64,000 bases of DNA, taken from Deltaproteobacteria bacterium. GTDB taxonomy: Bacteria > Desulfobacterota > Binatia > Binatales > Binataceae. The notes under the pieces are model-generated. The model was not told where the DNA came from and did not search any database. It was given only the letters and a program-made list of their open reading frames with translations. A program made the position numbers and the translations under genes. Positions 50,548 to 59,954 of this stretch are shown here, one piece after another. Each line of letters starts with the position of its first letter. Position 1 is the first letter of the stretch. Where the stretch lies: NCBI GenBank assembly GCA_021780225.1, contig JAJXZF010000036.1, positions 34,267-98,266 of the forward strand. The letters run 5' to 3'.

Positions 50548-52002
50548 ATGACGCGCCCGATCAAATCGACCGAGCGCGCCTCGGAAATCGTCGCGCAGGC
50601 CGCCGCAGGCTTGCCTGTGGTGGTTTTGGTCGGCCGCGCCAACGTCGGCAAATCGACGCTGTTCAACCGGATCGTCGGCCGCCGCCGCGCAATCGTGAGT
50701 CCCGTCGCAGGCACCACGCGCGATCTCAATATCGGACGGACGACGCACGGCGAGCGCGAATTTTTGGTGGTCGATAGCGGCGGACTCGAACTCTACGCCG
50801 CGCCGGCGGCCACCGAGCGCGCCGTCGAAGAGGCGCTGCGCGCCGTCGCCGCGGCGGACGTGGTGGTGTTTGTCGTTGATGGTCGCGAGGGCGTTATCAG
50901 CGCGGACGCCGAAGCGCTCGCACTGGTGCGCGAAACCGGCCGGCCGACCCTGGTCGCGGTCAACAAGCTCGACCACCCCGGTCAAGCCGCCGCGGTTGCC
51001 GAGGCATACGCGCTGGGCGCCGCCGGCGTCGTGTCCGTTTCAGCCGCGCACGGCCTTGGCGTGGAAGATCTGCTCGAGGCGATCGTGGCCCGGCTGCCGC
51101 ATCGCGAGACCGCTCCGCAAGCGCGGCCGGATTTGCGAGTAGCTTTGATCGGACGGCCAAACGTCGGCAAGTCGTCGTTGCTGAACCGGCTCGCCGGATT
51201 TCAGCGCGCGATCGTGGACGACCGGCCGGGAACCACGCGCGATCCGGTTGACGTCCGGCTGAGCGCGGGCGGCCGCAACGTCCTGCTGATCGATACGGCG
51301 GGAATCCGCCGGCCAACCCGGATCGAAGAGAATCTGGAGCAATTTTCCGTCGGCCGCGCGATCGAGACGATCCGCCGCGCCGAAGTGCTGATGCTGGTGA
51401 TCGATGCGTCCGAAGGGGTGACGGACCAGGACGCCCGGCTGGCGCGGCTGGTCGAAAACAACGACCGCGCGATGGTGATCGTGTGCAACAAGTGGGACGC
51501 CGCCGCCCGCGCCGGCCAGCGCGTGCCGGTTTTCGTGCGCGACGCCTATGATCGCCATCCGTTTCTGGAGTTCGCGCCGATCCTGTTCACGAGCGCGATT
51601 ACCGGCGACGGCGTCGATCGAATCATTCCGGCGGCCGCGCGCGCCGGCGACGCCTGGCATGCGGCGTTTCAAACCGCGCATCTCAACCGCGTATTGGCGG
51701 AGGTGACGGCGGCCACCGACCCGCCGCTGATCGGACGGCGGCGGTTGCGGCTGATGTACGTGACGCAAACCGGCGCCGCGCCGCCGCGCTTCACCTTCTT
51801 CGCCAACCTCGAACGCGATATTCCGGTGCATTACGTCAGGTTTCTGGAAAATCGGTTCCGCGAGGCGCTTGGTCTGGAAAATGTGGGCACGCCGATGCGC
51901 CTCGAATTCCGGCGGACCGGCCGATCCTGGGCCGAATCGCGCGAGCGCGGCGAGAAAACGCCGAGCGTGGCGCGTCCGCGTCCTTCGCGAAAGCGCCAAT
52001 AG
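50548..52002 (+). CDS. der: GTPase Der (tandem G domains)
   Basis: GRANVGKSTLFNRIVG and GRPNVGKSSLLNRLAGFQRAIVDDRPGTTRDPVD; C-terminal KH-like domain. Confidence 0.96.
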   Translation: MTRPIKSTERASEIVAQAAAGLPVVVLVGRANVGKSTLFNRIVGRRRAIVSPVAGTTRDLNIGRTTHGEREFLVVDSGGLELYAAPAATERAVEEALRAVAAADVVVFVVDGREGVISADAEALALVRETGRPTLVAVNKLDHPGQAAAVAEAYALGAAGVVSVSAAHGLGVEDLLEAIVARLPHRETAPQARPDLRVALIGRPNVGKSSLLNRLAGFQRAIVDDRPGTTRDPVDVRLSAGGRNVLLIDTAGIRRPTRIEENLEQFSVGRAIETIRRAEVLMLVIDASEGVTDQDARLARLVENNDRAMVIVCNKWDAAARAGQRVPVFVRDAYDRHPFLEFAPILFTSAITGDGVDRIIPAAARAGDAWHAAFQTAHLNRVLAEVTAATDPPLIGRRRLRLMYVTQTGAAPPRFTFFANLERDIPVHYVRFLENRFREALGLENVGTPMRLEFRRTGRSWAESRERGEKTPSVARPRPSRKRQ

Positions 52003-52203
52003 TGTGCTGTCCCGCAAATAACTTCCACCTGATGCCTTGTCAGCTTGGCGCGCAGGCCGCCCGCCGCGGGGCGACAAGAGATGGATTGCCGGGTCTGCGC
52101 CCGGCGATGACGCACAGCGTTGGTCATGCCCGGACTTGATCCGGGCATCCGCGCGGAGCGCAAGATAGACGTAGAGCGCAAACTTATTCAGGGGACGCCA
52201 CAA
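52002..52203. mobile_element. 202-bp MITE-like element, copy A2 (inverted relative to A1), flanked by TA
   Basis: Ends GTGTGCTGTCCC / (rc) TTGTGGCGTCCC; TA at 52000-52001 and 52204-52205; reverse complement is closely similar to 4809-5010 along its length. Confidence 0.8.
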
Positions 52204-52297
52204 TAAGATTCACTGCCGTATCTGTTGAAACCGCCGCGGAGCGCCGCTTCGCCGGCCGGCGCCGGTCGGCTATATTTTTAGATCAAGGCGAAGCCGC

Positions 52298-53830
52298 GTG
52301 ATTCTGATTCTCGATTTTGGCAGCCAGTACACCCAGTTAATCGCACGCCGCGTGCGGGAAGCGCGGGTTTACTGCGAAATCCATCCGTACAATCTTCCGC
52401 TCGAAAAAATCCGGGCGCTCAAGCCCAAGGGCATTATTTTTTCAGGCGGCCCGGCGAGCCTCTATGAATCGGGCGCGCCGGATATAGCGGACGAGGTGCT
52501 GGACGCGGGATGTCCGGTGCTGGGGATTTGCTACGGAATGTACGTCATCGCGCAACATCTGGGCGCCCACAGCGCGGGCGCGCAGGCGCGCGAATACGGA
52601 CCGGCGCTTCTGAAAATCGACGAAGACGATCCTTTGTTCGCCGGTCTCGATGCCCGCGAGCAGCGGGTCTGGATGTCGCACGGCGATCGGGTCGAGCGGA
52701 TTCCGGCGGAGCTGGAGCCGATCGCGCATACCGACAATTCTCCCTACGCCGCCGTGCGATCGCGGGACGGCCGCCTGCGCGGAATTCAATTTCATCCCGA
52801 GGTGGTCCATACCCCCAACGGCGCCAGGATGATTCGCAATTTCGTGCTCGGCGTATGCGGCGAGCGCGGCGATTGGACGATGGCCGGGTTCGTGGAAACC
52901 AAGCTCGCGGAAATCCGCGCGCGCGTGGGCGAGCATGATCGGGTGCTGATGGCGCTTTCGGGCGGAGTGGATTCTTCCGTCGCCGCCGCGCTGATCCATC
53001 GCGCGATCGGCGACCGCTTGCGATGCGTGTTCGTCGATACCGGACTGCTGCGCGCCGGCGAACGGGAGCGGATGGAGCGCACGTTCGCCGGCCAGCTTGG
53101 CATACCGCTGAGAATTTCCGACGCGTCGGAACTGTTTATCGAACGGCTGGCGGGAGTGCTCGATCCCGAACAAAAGCGCCGGATCATCGGCCATACTTTT
53201 ATCGACGTGTTCGAGCGCGAAGCCGCCGCGATCGGAGGAGCGCGTTTCCTCGGCCAGGGCACGCTCTATCCCGACGTGATCGAGTCGGTCTCGTTCAAAG
53301 GACCGTCGGTCACGATCAAAAGCCATCACAACGTCGGCGGCTTGCCCGAACGGATGCGGATGGAGTTGATCGAACCGCTGCGCGAACTGTTCAAGGATGA
53401 AGTGCGCGAGGCCGGGCGCGCGCTTGGCCTCGGTTCCGACGTGGTCGATCGCGAACCTTTCCCCGGTCCCGGTCTCGCCGTGCGAATCGTCGGCGAGGTC
53501 ACGAAGGAGCGGCTCGATTTGCTGCGCCGCGCCGACGCGATCGTGATCGAAGAGATCGCCGCGGCCGGCCTGGGACGCCGCCTCTGGCAGGCGTTCGGCG
53601 TCTTGTTGCCGTTGAAGACGGTCGGCGTGATGGGCGACGGGCGCAGTTACGAGAGCGTAATCGCAATCCGCGCGGTCGAGTCGCAGGACGGCATGACGGC
53701 GGATTGGGCGCGGATCGATCCCGATTTCCTGGCGCGCCTTTCCAGCCGGATCACCAACGAAACGCGCGGCGTCAACCGGGTGGTGTACGACATCACGTCG
53801 AAGCCGCCCGCGACCATAGAATGGGAATGA
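52298..53830 (+). CDS. guaA: GMP synthase (glutamine-hydrolysing)
   Basis: GTG start; [54 protein letters not shown]. Confidence 0.97.
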   Translation: MILILDFGSQYTQLIARRVREARVYCEIHPYNLPLEKIRALKPKGIIFSGGPASLYESGAPDIADEVLDAGCPVLGICYGMYVIAQHLGAHSAGAQAREYGPALLKIDEDDPLFAGLDAREQRVWMSHGDRVERIPAELEPIAHTDNSPYAAVRSRDGRLRGIQFHPEVVHTPNGARMIRNFVLGVCGERGDWTMAGFVETKLAEIRARVGEHDRVLMALSGGVDSSVAAALIHRAIGDRLRCVFVDTGLLRAGERERMERTFAGQLGIPLRISDASELFIERLAGVLDPEQKRRIIGHTFIDVFEREAAAIGGARFLGQGTLYPDVIESVSFKGPSVTIKSHHNVGGLPERMRMELIEPLRELFKDEVREAGRALGLGSDVVDREPFPGPGLAVRIVGEVTKERLDLLRRADAIVIEEIAAAGLGRRLWQAFGVLLPLKTVGVMGDGRSYESVIAIRAVESQDGMTADWARIDPDFLARLSSRITNETRGVNRVVYDITSKPPATIEWE

Positions 53831-53834
53831 CATT

Positions 53835-55298
53835 GTGACCGTTCGTACGCGTTACGCGCCGAGTCCGACCGGCGCGCTGCATATTGGCAACGTCCGCTCG
53901 GGACTGTTCGCCTATCTCTTCGCGCGTCATAACCGCGGCGCTTTCGTCCTGCGGATCGACGACACCGATCGCGAGCGTTCGACCGGGGAATCGCTCGCGG
54001 AGATTCTGGAGAGCCTCCGCTGGCTCGGCGTCGATTGGGACGAAGGGCCGCCCGATCGGCGCTATTTCCAATCCAACCGCTTCGACCGCTATCGCGAAGG
54101 CGCGCTCCAGTTGCTGCGGGAGGGAAAAGCGTATCCATGCTACTGCACGGCCGCCGATCTCGACGCGATGCGCAAGCAGGCCGAGCGGGAGCATCGCAAG
54201 CCCGGCTACGACGGCCGCTGCCGCGAGCGCACGCCGGCGGCGGAGTTGGCGAAAATCGACCTGCCCGACAAGCGCGCCGGCCGCGATTACACGATTCGCT
54301 TCCGTTCCCCGCGCGAGGGCGCGACGGTGGTTGACGATCTGATCAAAGGGCGCGCGGTTTTTGAAAACCGCGAACTCGACGATCTGATTATTTTCCGTTC
54401 CGACGGCGTGCCGACTTACAATTTCGCCACCGTGCTCGACGACGCCGACTTCGGCATGACGCATATCGTGCGCGGCGACGACCATCTGCCGAATACGCCC
54501 CGCCAGATGCAGATTTTTTACGCGCTGGGATTGCAGCCGCCCGCGTATGCGCATCTGCCGATGGTGATGGGGCCGGACGGGCAGAAGCTGTCCAAGCGCC
54601 ATGGGGCCACTTCGGTGTTCGCCTATCGCGACCTGGGTTATTTCCCCGAGGCGCTGCTCAATTATCTGGTGCGGCTGGGATGGTCGCACGGCGACCAGGA
54701 GATTTTTTCGCGTGCGGAGATGATCGAGTTTTTCGAGTTCGCCGAATGCGGAAAATCCGCCGGCATCTTCAACGCCGAAAAGCTGCTCTGGCTCAATTTC
54801 CATTACATGAAGACCCTGCCGCTCGAGCGTCTGGTCAACGATGCGAAACCGTTTATCGCGCGGCGCGGATGGACGGTTCCGGGCGACGACGCGTGGCTCG
54901 AAAAAATGATCGCGACGCTGCGCGAGCGCGCCAAGACGCTGGTCGAGCTGGTCGATTTCGCGGGCTTCTATCTCAACGACGAAATCGCGATCGATCCGAA
55001 AGCGGCGGCGAAGTTTTTCAAGCCGGAGATTGGTCCGGCGCTCGTGTCGCTGGCTGATGAACTCGGCGCGATCGCGGATTCGGAATTCGCGGAAACTTCG
55101 ATTCAGGCCGCATTCGCCACAACGCTCGACCGCTTCGGAATCAAGCTTGGACAGCTCGCTCAGCCGGTGCGGGTCGCGCTGACGGGCGGCACGGTCAGCC
55201 CCGGAATTTACGAAGTTATCGTCGTGCTCGGCCGCGACCGTACCGTCCGCCGCTTACGCGCCGCCGCGGGCGCCTGCACTGTCGCCGCCGCGCCGTGA
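53835..55298 (+). CDS. gltX: Glutamyl-tRNA synthetase
   Basis: RYAPSPTGALHIGNVRSGLFAYLFARHNRGAFVLRIDDTDRERS; KLSKRHG (KMSKS-like). Confidence 0.96.
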   Translation: MTVRTRYAPSPTGALHIGNVRSGLFAYLFARHNRGAFVLRIDDTDRERSTGESLAEILESLRWLGVDWDEGPPDRRYFQSNRFDRYREGALQLLREGKAYPCYCTAADLDAMRKQAEREHRKPGYDGRCRERTPAAELAKIDLPDKRAGRDYTIRFRSPREGATVVDDLIKGRAVFENRELDDLIIFRSDGVPTYNFATVLDDADFGMTHIVRGDDHLPNTPRQMQIFYALGLQPPAYAHLPMVMGPDGQKLSKRHGATSVFAYRDLGYFPEALLNYLVRLGWSHGDQEIFSRAEMIEFFEFAECGKSAGIFNAEKLLWLNFHYMKTLPLERLVNDAKPFIARRGWTVPGDDAWLEKMIATLRERAKTLVELVDFAGFYLNDEIAIDPKAAAKFFKPEIGPALVSLADELGAIADSEFAETSIQAAFATTLDRFGIKLGQLAQPVRVALTGGTVSPGIYEVIVVLGRDRTVRRLRAAAGACTVAAAP

Positions 55299-55325
55299 TT
55301 CGCGCGTTCCGATTAGGCGGCCGGA

Positions 55326-56924
55326 TCAGTGGCCGCCGCCTCCGCCGCCTGACGCGCGCTTGAGCATCAGGAACGACGGAATGAAGATTGCTGCCAGGAT
55401 CGCGAGCCACCGGTAGATATCATTGTAGGCCAGCAGCGACGCTTGCGCCTGAATCGACTGATAGATCAGCCCGAGGCCCTGTTTCTGATTCGTCGCGAGT
55501 TCATGCGCGAAATTGAACACCGGCGCCCCCGGCATCCGCGGCGCCTGCTGGCTCATCCGCCATGCGTCGAAGACCGAGAAATGCTGCACCAGGTACGCCT
55601 GATGGGTCTGCTCGCGGCTGTTGAGCAGATTGGTGACGAGCGAGATGCCAATCGCCGAACCGGTGTTGCGCATCATGTTGTAGAGGCTGGCCGCGAAGCC
55701 CATCCGCTCTTTCTCGACGCATGAGAGCGTGGTCGCGGACAGCGTCGGGAAAATCAGTCCGCTGCCGGCGCCGGACAGGATGATCGGCCAGGCCAGCGAC
55801 CACATGTTCACCTGCAAGTCCCAGTGACCCATCATCCAGGTTGCGTAGGCGACCAGCGCGAAGCCGACGCCCACGAGGGGGCGCATATCGAGGCCGCGGC
55901 GCGATAGCTGCCCGACCATCAGCATCGTGATCAGCGTGCCAAGGCCGCGCGGCGCCACGGCCACGCCCGCCTTCCACGCGTTGTAGCCGAGCAGATTTTG
56001 CAGAAATAGCGGATTCAACAGATTGGTGCCGTAAAGAATCATGACCATCGCCATGATCGTGAGCACTGAGACATTGAAGACCGGAATCTTCATGATCGTC
56101 AGATCGAGCACCGGATCGGGAAAGCGCAGTTCGTGCCAGAACATCAGGCCGATCGCGGCGATCGAACCTGCGGTGAAGTAGCACACCCACGCGGAATGGA
56201 ACCAATCGGCGCGCTGGCCGCGATCGAGGACGATCTGCAGCAGTCCCAGCCCAAGCGTCAGATAGAGCATCCCCAGCCAATCGATTCGCCGATTGGCGTG
56301 ATTGCGTCCGCCGATGTACGCCGGGTCGTGGACGAACCAATAGACCATCATCGCCGCGAGCGAACCGATCGGCAGGTTGATGTAGAAATTCCAGCGCCAG
56401 TTCCAGTTATCGGTGATCCATCCGCCCAAGGTTGGTCCGAGCACCGGCGCGGCCATCAGGCCGACTCCCCACATCGCCATCGCGAGACCCTGCTCGGCGG
56501 GCGGGAAGGTCTCCATCAGGATCGCCTGCGACGACGGGATCATCGCGGCGCCGGCCGCTCCCTGCAGCAGCCGGAACACGACCATCTGATTCAAAGTCTG
56601 CGCGGCCCCGCATAATCCCGAGGCAAAGACGAAGACGATGACCGACGCCATGAAGTAGCGCTTGCGCCCGAAGCGGGCCGAGATCCATCCGGTGAGCGGA
56701 ATCATGATTCCGTTCGAAACCAGATAGCTGGTCAGGACCCAGGTGATTTCGTCGACGCTGGCGGAAAAACTGCCTTGCATGTGCGGCAGGGCGACGTTGA
56801 CGATCGAGGTGTCGAGCACTTCGAGCGTCGCGCCCAGCATCACGGCCAGCGCCACCAGCCATTTGTGCGTTTCGACGCGATGTTGCTCCGCTGGCGTACT
56901 GGTCAGTTTGGGAGCAGTCGCCAT
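55326..56924 (-). CDS. DHA2/EmrB-QacA-family MFS efflux transporter
   Basis: 14-TM-type; LAVMLGATLEVLDTSIVNVALPHMQGSFSASVDEITWVLTSYLVSNGIMIPLTGWISARFGRKRYF. Confidence 0.93.
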   Translation of the reverse strand: MATAPKLTSTPAEQHRVETHKWLVALAVMLGATLEVLDTSIVNVALPHMQGSFSASVDEITWVLTSYLVSNGIMIPLTGWISARFGRKRYFMASVIVFVFASGLCGAAQTLNQMVVFRLLQGAAGAAMIPSSQAILMETFPPAEQGLAMAMWGVGLMAAPVLGPTLGGWITDNWNWRWNFYINLPIGSLAAMMVYWFVHDPAYIGGRNHANRRIDWLGMLYLTLGLGLLQIVLDRGQRADWFHSAWVCYFTAGSIAAIGLMFWHELRFPDPVLDLTIMKIPVFNVSVLTIMAMVMILYGTNLLNPLFLQNLLGYNAWKAGVAVAPRGLGTLITMLMVGQLSRRGLDMRPLVGVGFALVAYATWMMGHWDLQVNMWSLAWPIILSGAGSGLIFPTLSATTLSCVEKERMGFAASLYNMMRNTGSAIGISLVTNLLNSREQTHQAYLVQHFSVFDAWRMSQQAPRMPGAPVFNFAHELATNQKQGLGLIYQSIQAQASLLAYNDIYRWLAILAAIFIPSFLMLKRASGGGGGGH

Positions 56925-57462
56925 GTCAAATCCGCGCCGCCGTCGCTTTCACGAGAGTGTTCCTTGCGGTTTGCGCATAACCGGCGCTCCCGGTCACACC
57001 CAGACCGCAAACCTGTCCTTTCTAAAAAATCCCCGTTAAGGAGGTCTCCGATTCCAATTCCGGCTGGATATCGGGATTCTGATTTTAACCTAAGCCAAAT
57101 CCATGCCATTTATTTTCGGAATTATTAGACAAATTGGCATAACATATCCTAATTTGGCTCATCATGCGGCTGGATTCAGAAAGCCATGTTTCGCAAATCG
57201 CGAAAATCGAATGCGCTGAATGCTTCGAATCCTTCATGCAGCGGCCGAATCGAAGCTTATACTTTTTCGACGACGTTTCCGAATGATCGAAGCTGGAGCT
57301 TGGCCTCAGACCGACCGCCTGGATCGGCGGGATGGTCACAAATGAGCGAATTTATCGAATGGTCGAGAACGGAAGCGCCTGATACGCCGAAGCGTCTCAA
57401 GCATTCAGCAAAATGTCGGAAGAGTCGGGCGCGGCGCGCGAAAAACGAAAGTGAGTTTAACC

Positions 57463-57684
57463 TCAGGCCGCGTGCATCCCGCGCGGAAGCTGACGCCAGC
57501 AGGGGCCGCAAAGCGCCCAGATCTCGTCGCCTTCCAGCATCACGAGCACGCCGGCAATCGCTTCCCCGACATTAAGACATCTCCGGCACACCAATTCAGC
57601 GCCCCGGGAGCGGGCGGCGGCCGAAAGCGCGGCGAGACTGGAGGCGTCCTCGATAGTTTCGATCTGGATCAGTTCGCTTTCCAT
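57463..57684 (-). CDS. Small Cys-rich hypothetical protein (CRRC...CGPC)
   Basis: 73 aa MESELIQIETIEDASSLAALSAAARSRGAELVCRRCLNVGEAIAGVLVMLEGDEIWALCGPCWRQLPRGMHAA; preceded by promoter-like and palindromic sequences. Confidence 0.5.
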   Translation of the reverse strand: MESELIQIETIEDASSLAALSAAARSRGAELVCRRCLNVGEAIAGVLVMLEGDEIWALCGPCWRQLPRGMHAA

Positions 57685-57704
57685 GCGCAGCCACCATGTC
57701 CGCT

Positions 57705-57718
57705 TGAACGGCCGTTCA
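57705..57718. promoter_or_regulatory. Perfect 14-bp palindrome, candidate repressor operator
   Basis: TGAACGGCCGTTCA between the candidate -10 and the start codon of the 57463-57684 gene. Confidence 0.5.
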
Positions 57719-57734
57719 CCGTTGTTGCTTTCAT

Positions 57735-57763
57735 CATGTATCTTTGAGCTTTAAGATTGTCAA
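57735..57763 (-). promoter_or_regulatory. Candidate sigma70-type promoter for the 57463-57684 gene
   Basis: Minus strand TTGACA (57763-57758), 17-bp spacer, TACATG (57740-57735). The -10 is weak (3/6). Confidence 0.4.
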
Positions 57764-57781
57764 GCGATGCAATTTCGTCTC

Positions 57782-57827
57782 CAAGTTATTTATTATGCTA
57801 ACTTGTGGTCAATCTTCTGCTAACTTG
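57782..57827. promoter_or_regulatory. Candidate regulator-binding array
   Basis: CAAGTTA-N10-TAACTTG (57782-57805) plus a further TAACTTG (57821-57827), 22 bp from the previous half-site. Confidence 0.45.
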
Positions 57828-58020
57828 AGGTGGACAATAGTCGCCGCCCGCCGCTGATCGGGATGTTCGGAAGGTTGACCAGCAGTTAGCAGGCGAAGCC
57901 GTTCAATCGCGGCTCGAAAAACGGGTGCGGTTGGCGATCGCAGAAACGGAAACGCGGCGGCTCACGCTCCCGTTTCAAGCGGACAAATCAGCCGGCGAAA
58001 ATTTTCCGCGGCGCTACGAA

Positions 58021-59247
58021 TCAGATCAACTTGAAGGCCCGCGCGACGTTTTCGCCCGGCACGCCCCGCCGCGCCGTCGTGGTCATTCCCGCGACCATCC
58101 CGCGCAACTCCTCGAGATAGTTTCCCGGATGGTCGGGATGGGGATAGTCGGACGCCCAGAAGAAACGGTCTTCGCCGATGAGTCCGGTCAGCGCGGCGAT
58201 CGATCGTTCGTCAGTGTCGGCCGAGATGTAGCACTGGCGCTTGAAGTAGAATGACGGCCGTTCCTTGAGCGGCACCGTGCCGCCGAGCGCGGTGCGCCGG
58301 AAGATCGCGTCGCCGCGATCGAGCCAATAACCGATCCATCCCGCGCCCGATTCGAGCACCACCGTGCGCAAGCGCGGGAACTTGTCGAAGACGCCGAACT
58401 GGAACATCGTGCCGAACGCCTGCGGCACGCCCGCCGCGGCGAACAGATCGAGGAACCAGTCGGCCCACGCGATGTCCTCGAAGCGCTGATGCACGCTGAA
58501 CTGCGGCGGTTCGAGCGTCGGATGGATCGCGAGCGGCACGTCGAGGTCCTGCGCCGCCGCGAACAACACGTCGTGATCGGGATGGCTGTGGGGTTTGCGC
58601 GTGATCGTGAAGGGACAGACGAAAGCGCCCCCGCAGCCGTCTTTCACCGCGCGTTCCAGCTCGCGCGCGGCGGCCGCCGGATCGCCCAGCGACAGATGCG
58701 CGATCGGCACGAGCCGTCCGCCCGAGTCGCGGCAGAAATCCGCTATCCAGCGGTTGTAGGCGCGGCAATAGGCGCCGCTCAGCGCCGCGTCGAAAAGCTC
58801 GGCTTCCCACAACAGCCCGATCGTCGGATAGAGCACGCTTTTGGCCATGCCCTCGCGCTCGAGCAGTTGCAGCCGTTCCTTCATATCCATCGCGCCAAAC
58901 GCCGCGCCGCCGACGTAAGACTCCTTCGGCGCCACGCTCTCGAGACTGTCGAAAAAGCCGTGCTTCCGGCCCGACCGTGCGGCCATTTTGCCGCGCTGCT
59001 CGGCGTTGATGGTTTCGATTTTGTCGCCCAACTCCTGCAGCGCCTTCATCCCGCCCAGCGACGCGAGCAGCGTGGGCGAGGTGAGCGCCGCGCGCTTGCC
59101 GTCGATTTCGAGATATTCGCGCCCGTCGTCGCCCACCCGGATGCGAATCGCACGGTCGCGATATTTGGCTTCCAGATAACGCTCCCACAGATCCGGCGGC
59201 TCGAGAATGTGGCCGTCGGCGTCGATCAGCAGTTCCTCGCCAGGCAT
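58021..59247 (-). CDS. Amidohydrolase-2 family metal-dependent hydrolase
   Basis: LLIDADGHILEPPDLWERYL, PLAIHPTLE, VVLESGAGWIGYWLDR, FWASDYPHPD. Confidence 0.9.
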   Translation of the reverse strand: MPGEELLIDADGHILEPPDLWERYLEAKYRDRAIRIRVGDDGREYLEIDGKRAALTSPTLLASLGGMKALQELGDKIETINAEQRGKMAARSGRKHGFFDSLESVAPKESYVGGAAFGAMDMKERLQLLEREGMAKSVLYPTIGLLWEAELFDAALSGAYCRAYNRWIADFCRDSGGRLVPIAHLSLGDPAAAARELERAVKDGCGGAFVCPFTITRKPHSHPDHDVLFAAAQDLDVPLAIHPTLEPPQFSVHQRFEDIAWADWFLDLFAAAGVPQAFGTMFQFGVFDKFPRLRTVVLESGAGWIGYWLDRGDAIFRRTALGGTVPLKERPSFYFKRQCYISADTDERSIAALTGLIGEDRFFWASDYPHPDHPGNYLEELRGMVAGMTTTARRGVPGENVARAFKLI

Positions 59248-59421
59248 TTGTCCCTCTGTGAATTGACGGCGAACAAGATGTCGCCGCCGGCGCGCCTTGA
59301 TGCCGCGACTATAGGGCGGATCGGCGGGCGCGGGCAAACCAGCCGAACGTTTGTTTGGGAAGGCCGTCGTGCGAGGCGTCCGGTTCGCGAGGCGCCGGTT
59401 GACAGGCCGCGTCTCCGTTAT

Positions 59422-59461
59422 TAATTTGAATTTAAATCATTTATATTTCAATAATTTGAAT
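59422..59461. promoter_or_regulatory. AT-rich repeat block upstream of marR, candidate autoregulatory operator
   Basis: TAATTTGAAT at 59422-59431 and 59452-59461 (30-bp period); TTCAA-TAAT-TTGAA inverted repeat at 59447-59460. Confidence 0.45.
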
Positions 59462-59483
59462 CAAAAGGATTTGCGCAATTGTA

Positions 59484-59942
59484 ATGGCCACCCGGTTCAA
59501 AGGCTCCGATCGCGAAGTTCGCGCGCTCGACGCTTACATCAAGCTGACCCGCGCGTCCGAAACGCTGGCGGCGATGCTCGCGCGTCCGCTCGCGCGGGCC
59601 GGGTTGACCACCGCCCAACTCGGCGTGCTCGAGGCGCTGCTGCATCTCGGCGCGATGAACGAGCGGGAGTTGGGCCGCAAACTTTTGCGCAGCGGCGGCC
59701 ACATAACCACCGTGCTCGACAATTTGGAACGGCGGGAGTTGATTCGCCGCGCGCGCAGCACCGAAGACCGGCGCTGCGTCTCCGTCAGTCTTACGCCAAA
59801 AGGCAAAAATCTGATCGGCCGGGTGTTTCCGGCCCACGCCGGACGAATCGCGGATGCGATGGGCGCGCTGGGCGCCGCCGAACAGAATGAACTGGGCCGG
59901 TTGTGCCGCAAGCTTGGGCGCGCGGCGCACGAATCGGCCTGA
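59484..59942 (+). CDS. MarR-family transcriptional regulator
   Basis: LARAGLTTAQLGVLEALLHLGAMNERELGRKLLRSGGHITTVLDNLERRELIRRARSTEDRRCVSVSLTPKG wHTH. Confidence 0.93.
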   Translation: MATRFKGSDREVRALDAYIKLTRASETLAAMLARPLARAGLTTAQLGVLEALLHLGAMNERELGRKLLRSGGHITTVLDNLERRELIRRARSTEDRRCVSVSLTPKGKNLIGRVFPAHAGRIADAMGALGAAEQNELGRLCRKLGRAAHESA

Positions 59943-59954
59943 AGGAGAACAACC

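Noticed and set aside
52442-54803. Minus-strand ORFs (463 and 336 aa) opposite guaA and gltX
   Set aside because: Shadow ORFs; the plus-strand genes carry full synthetase signatures.
57085-57575. ORFs 57085-57339(-), 57186-57575(+), 57257-57511(-) as genes
   Set aside because: Mutually overlapping, no motifs, no clear ribosome-binding sites; coding status cannot be supported from sequence alone.
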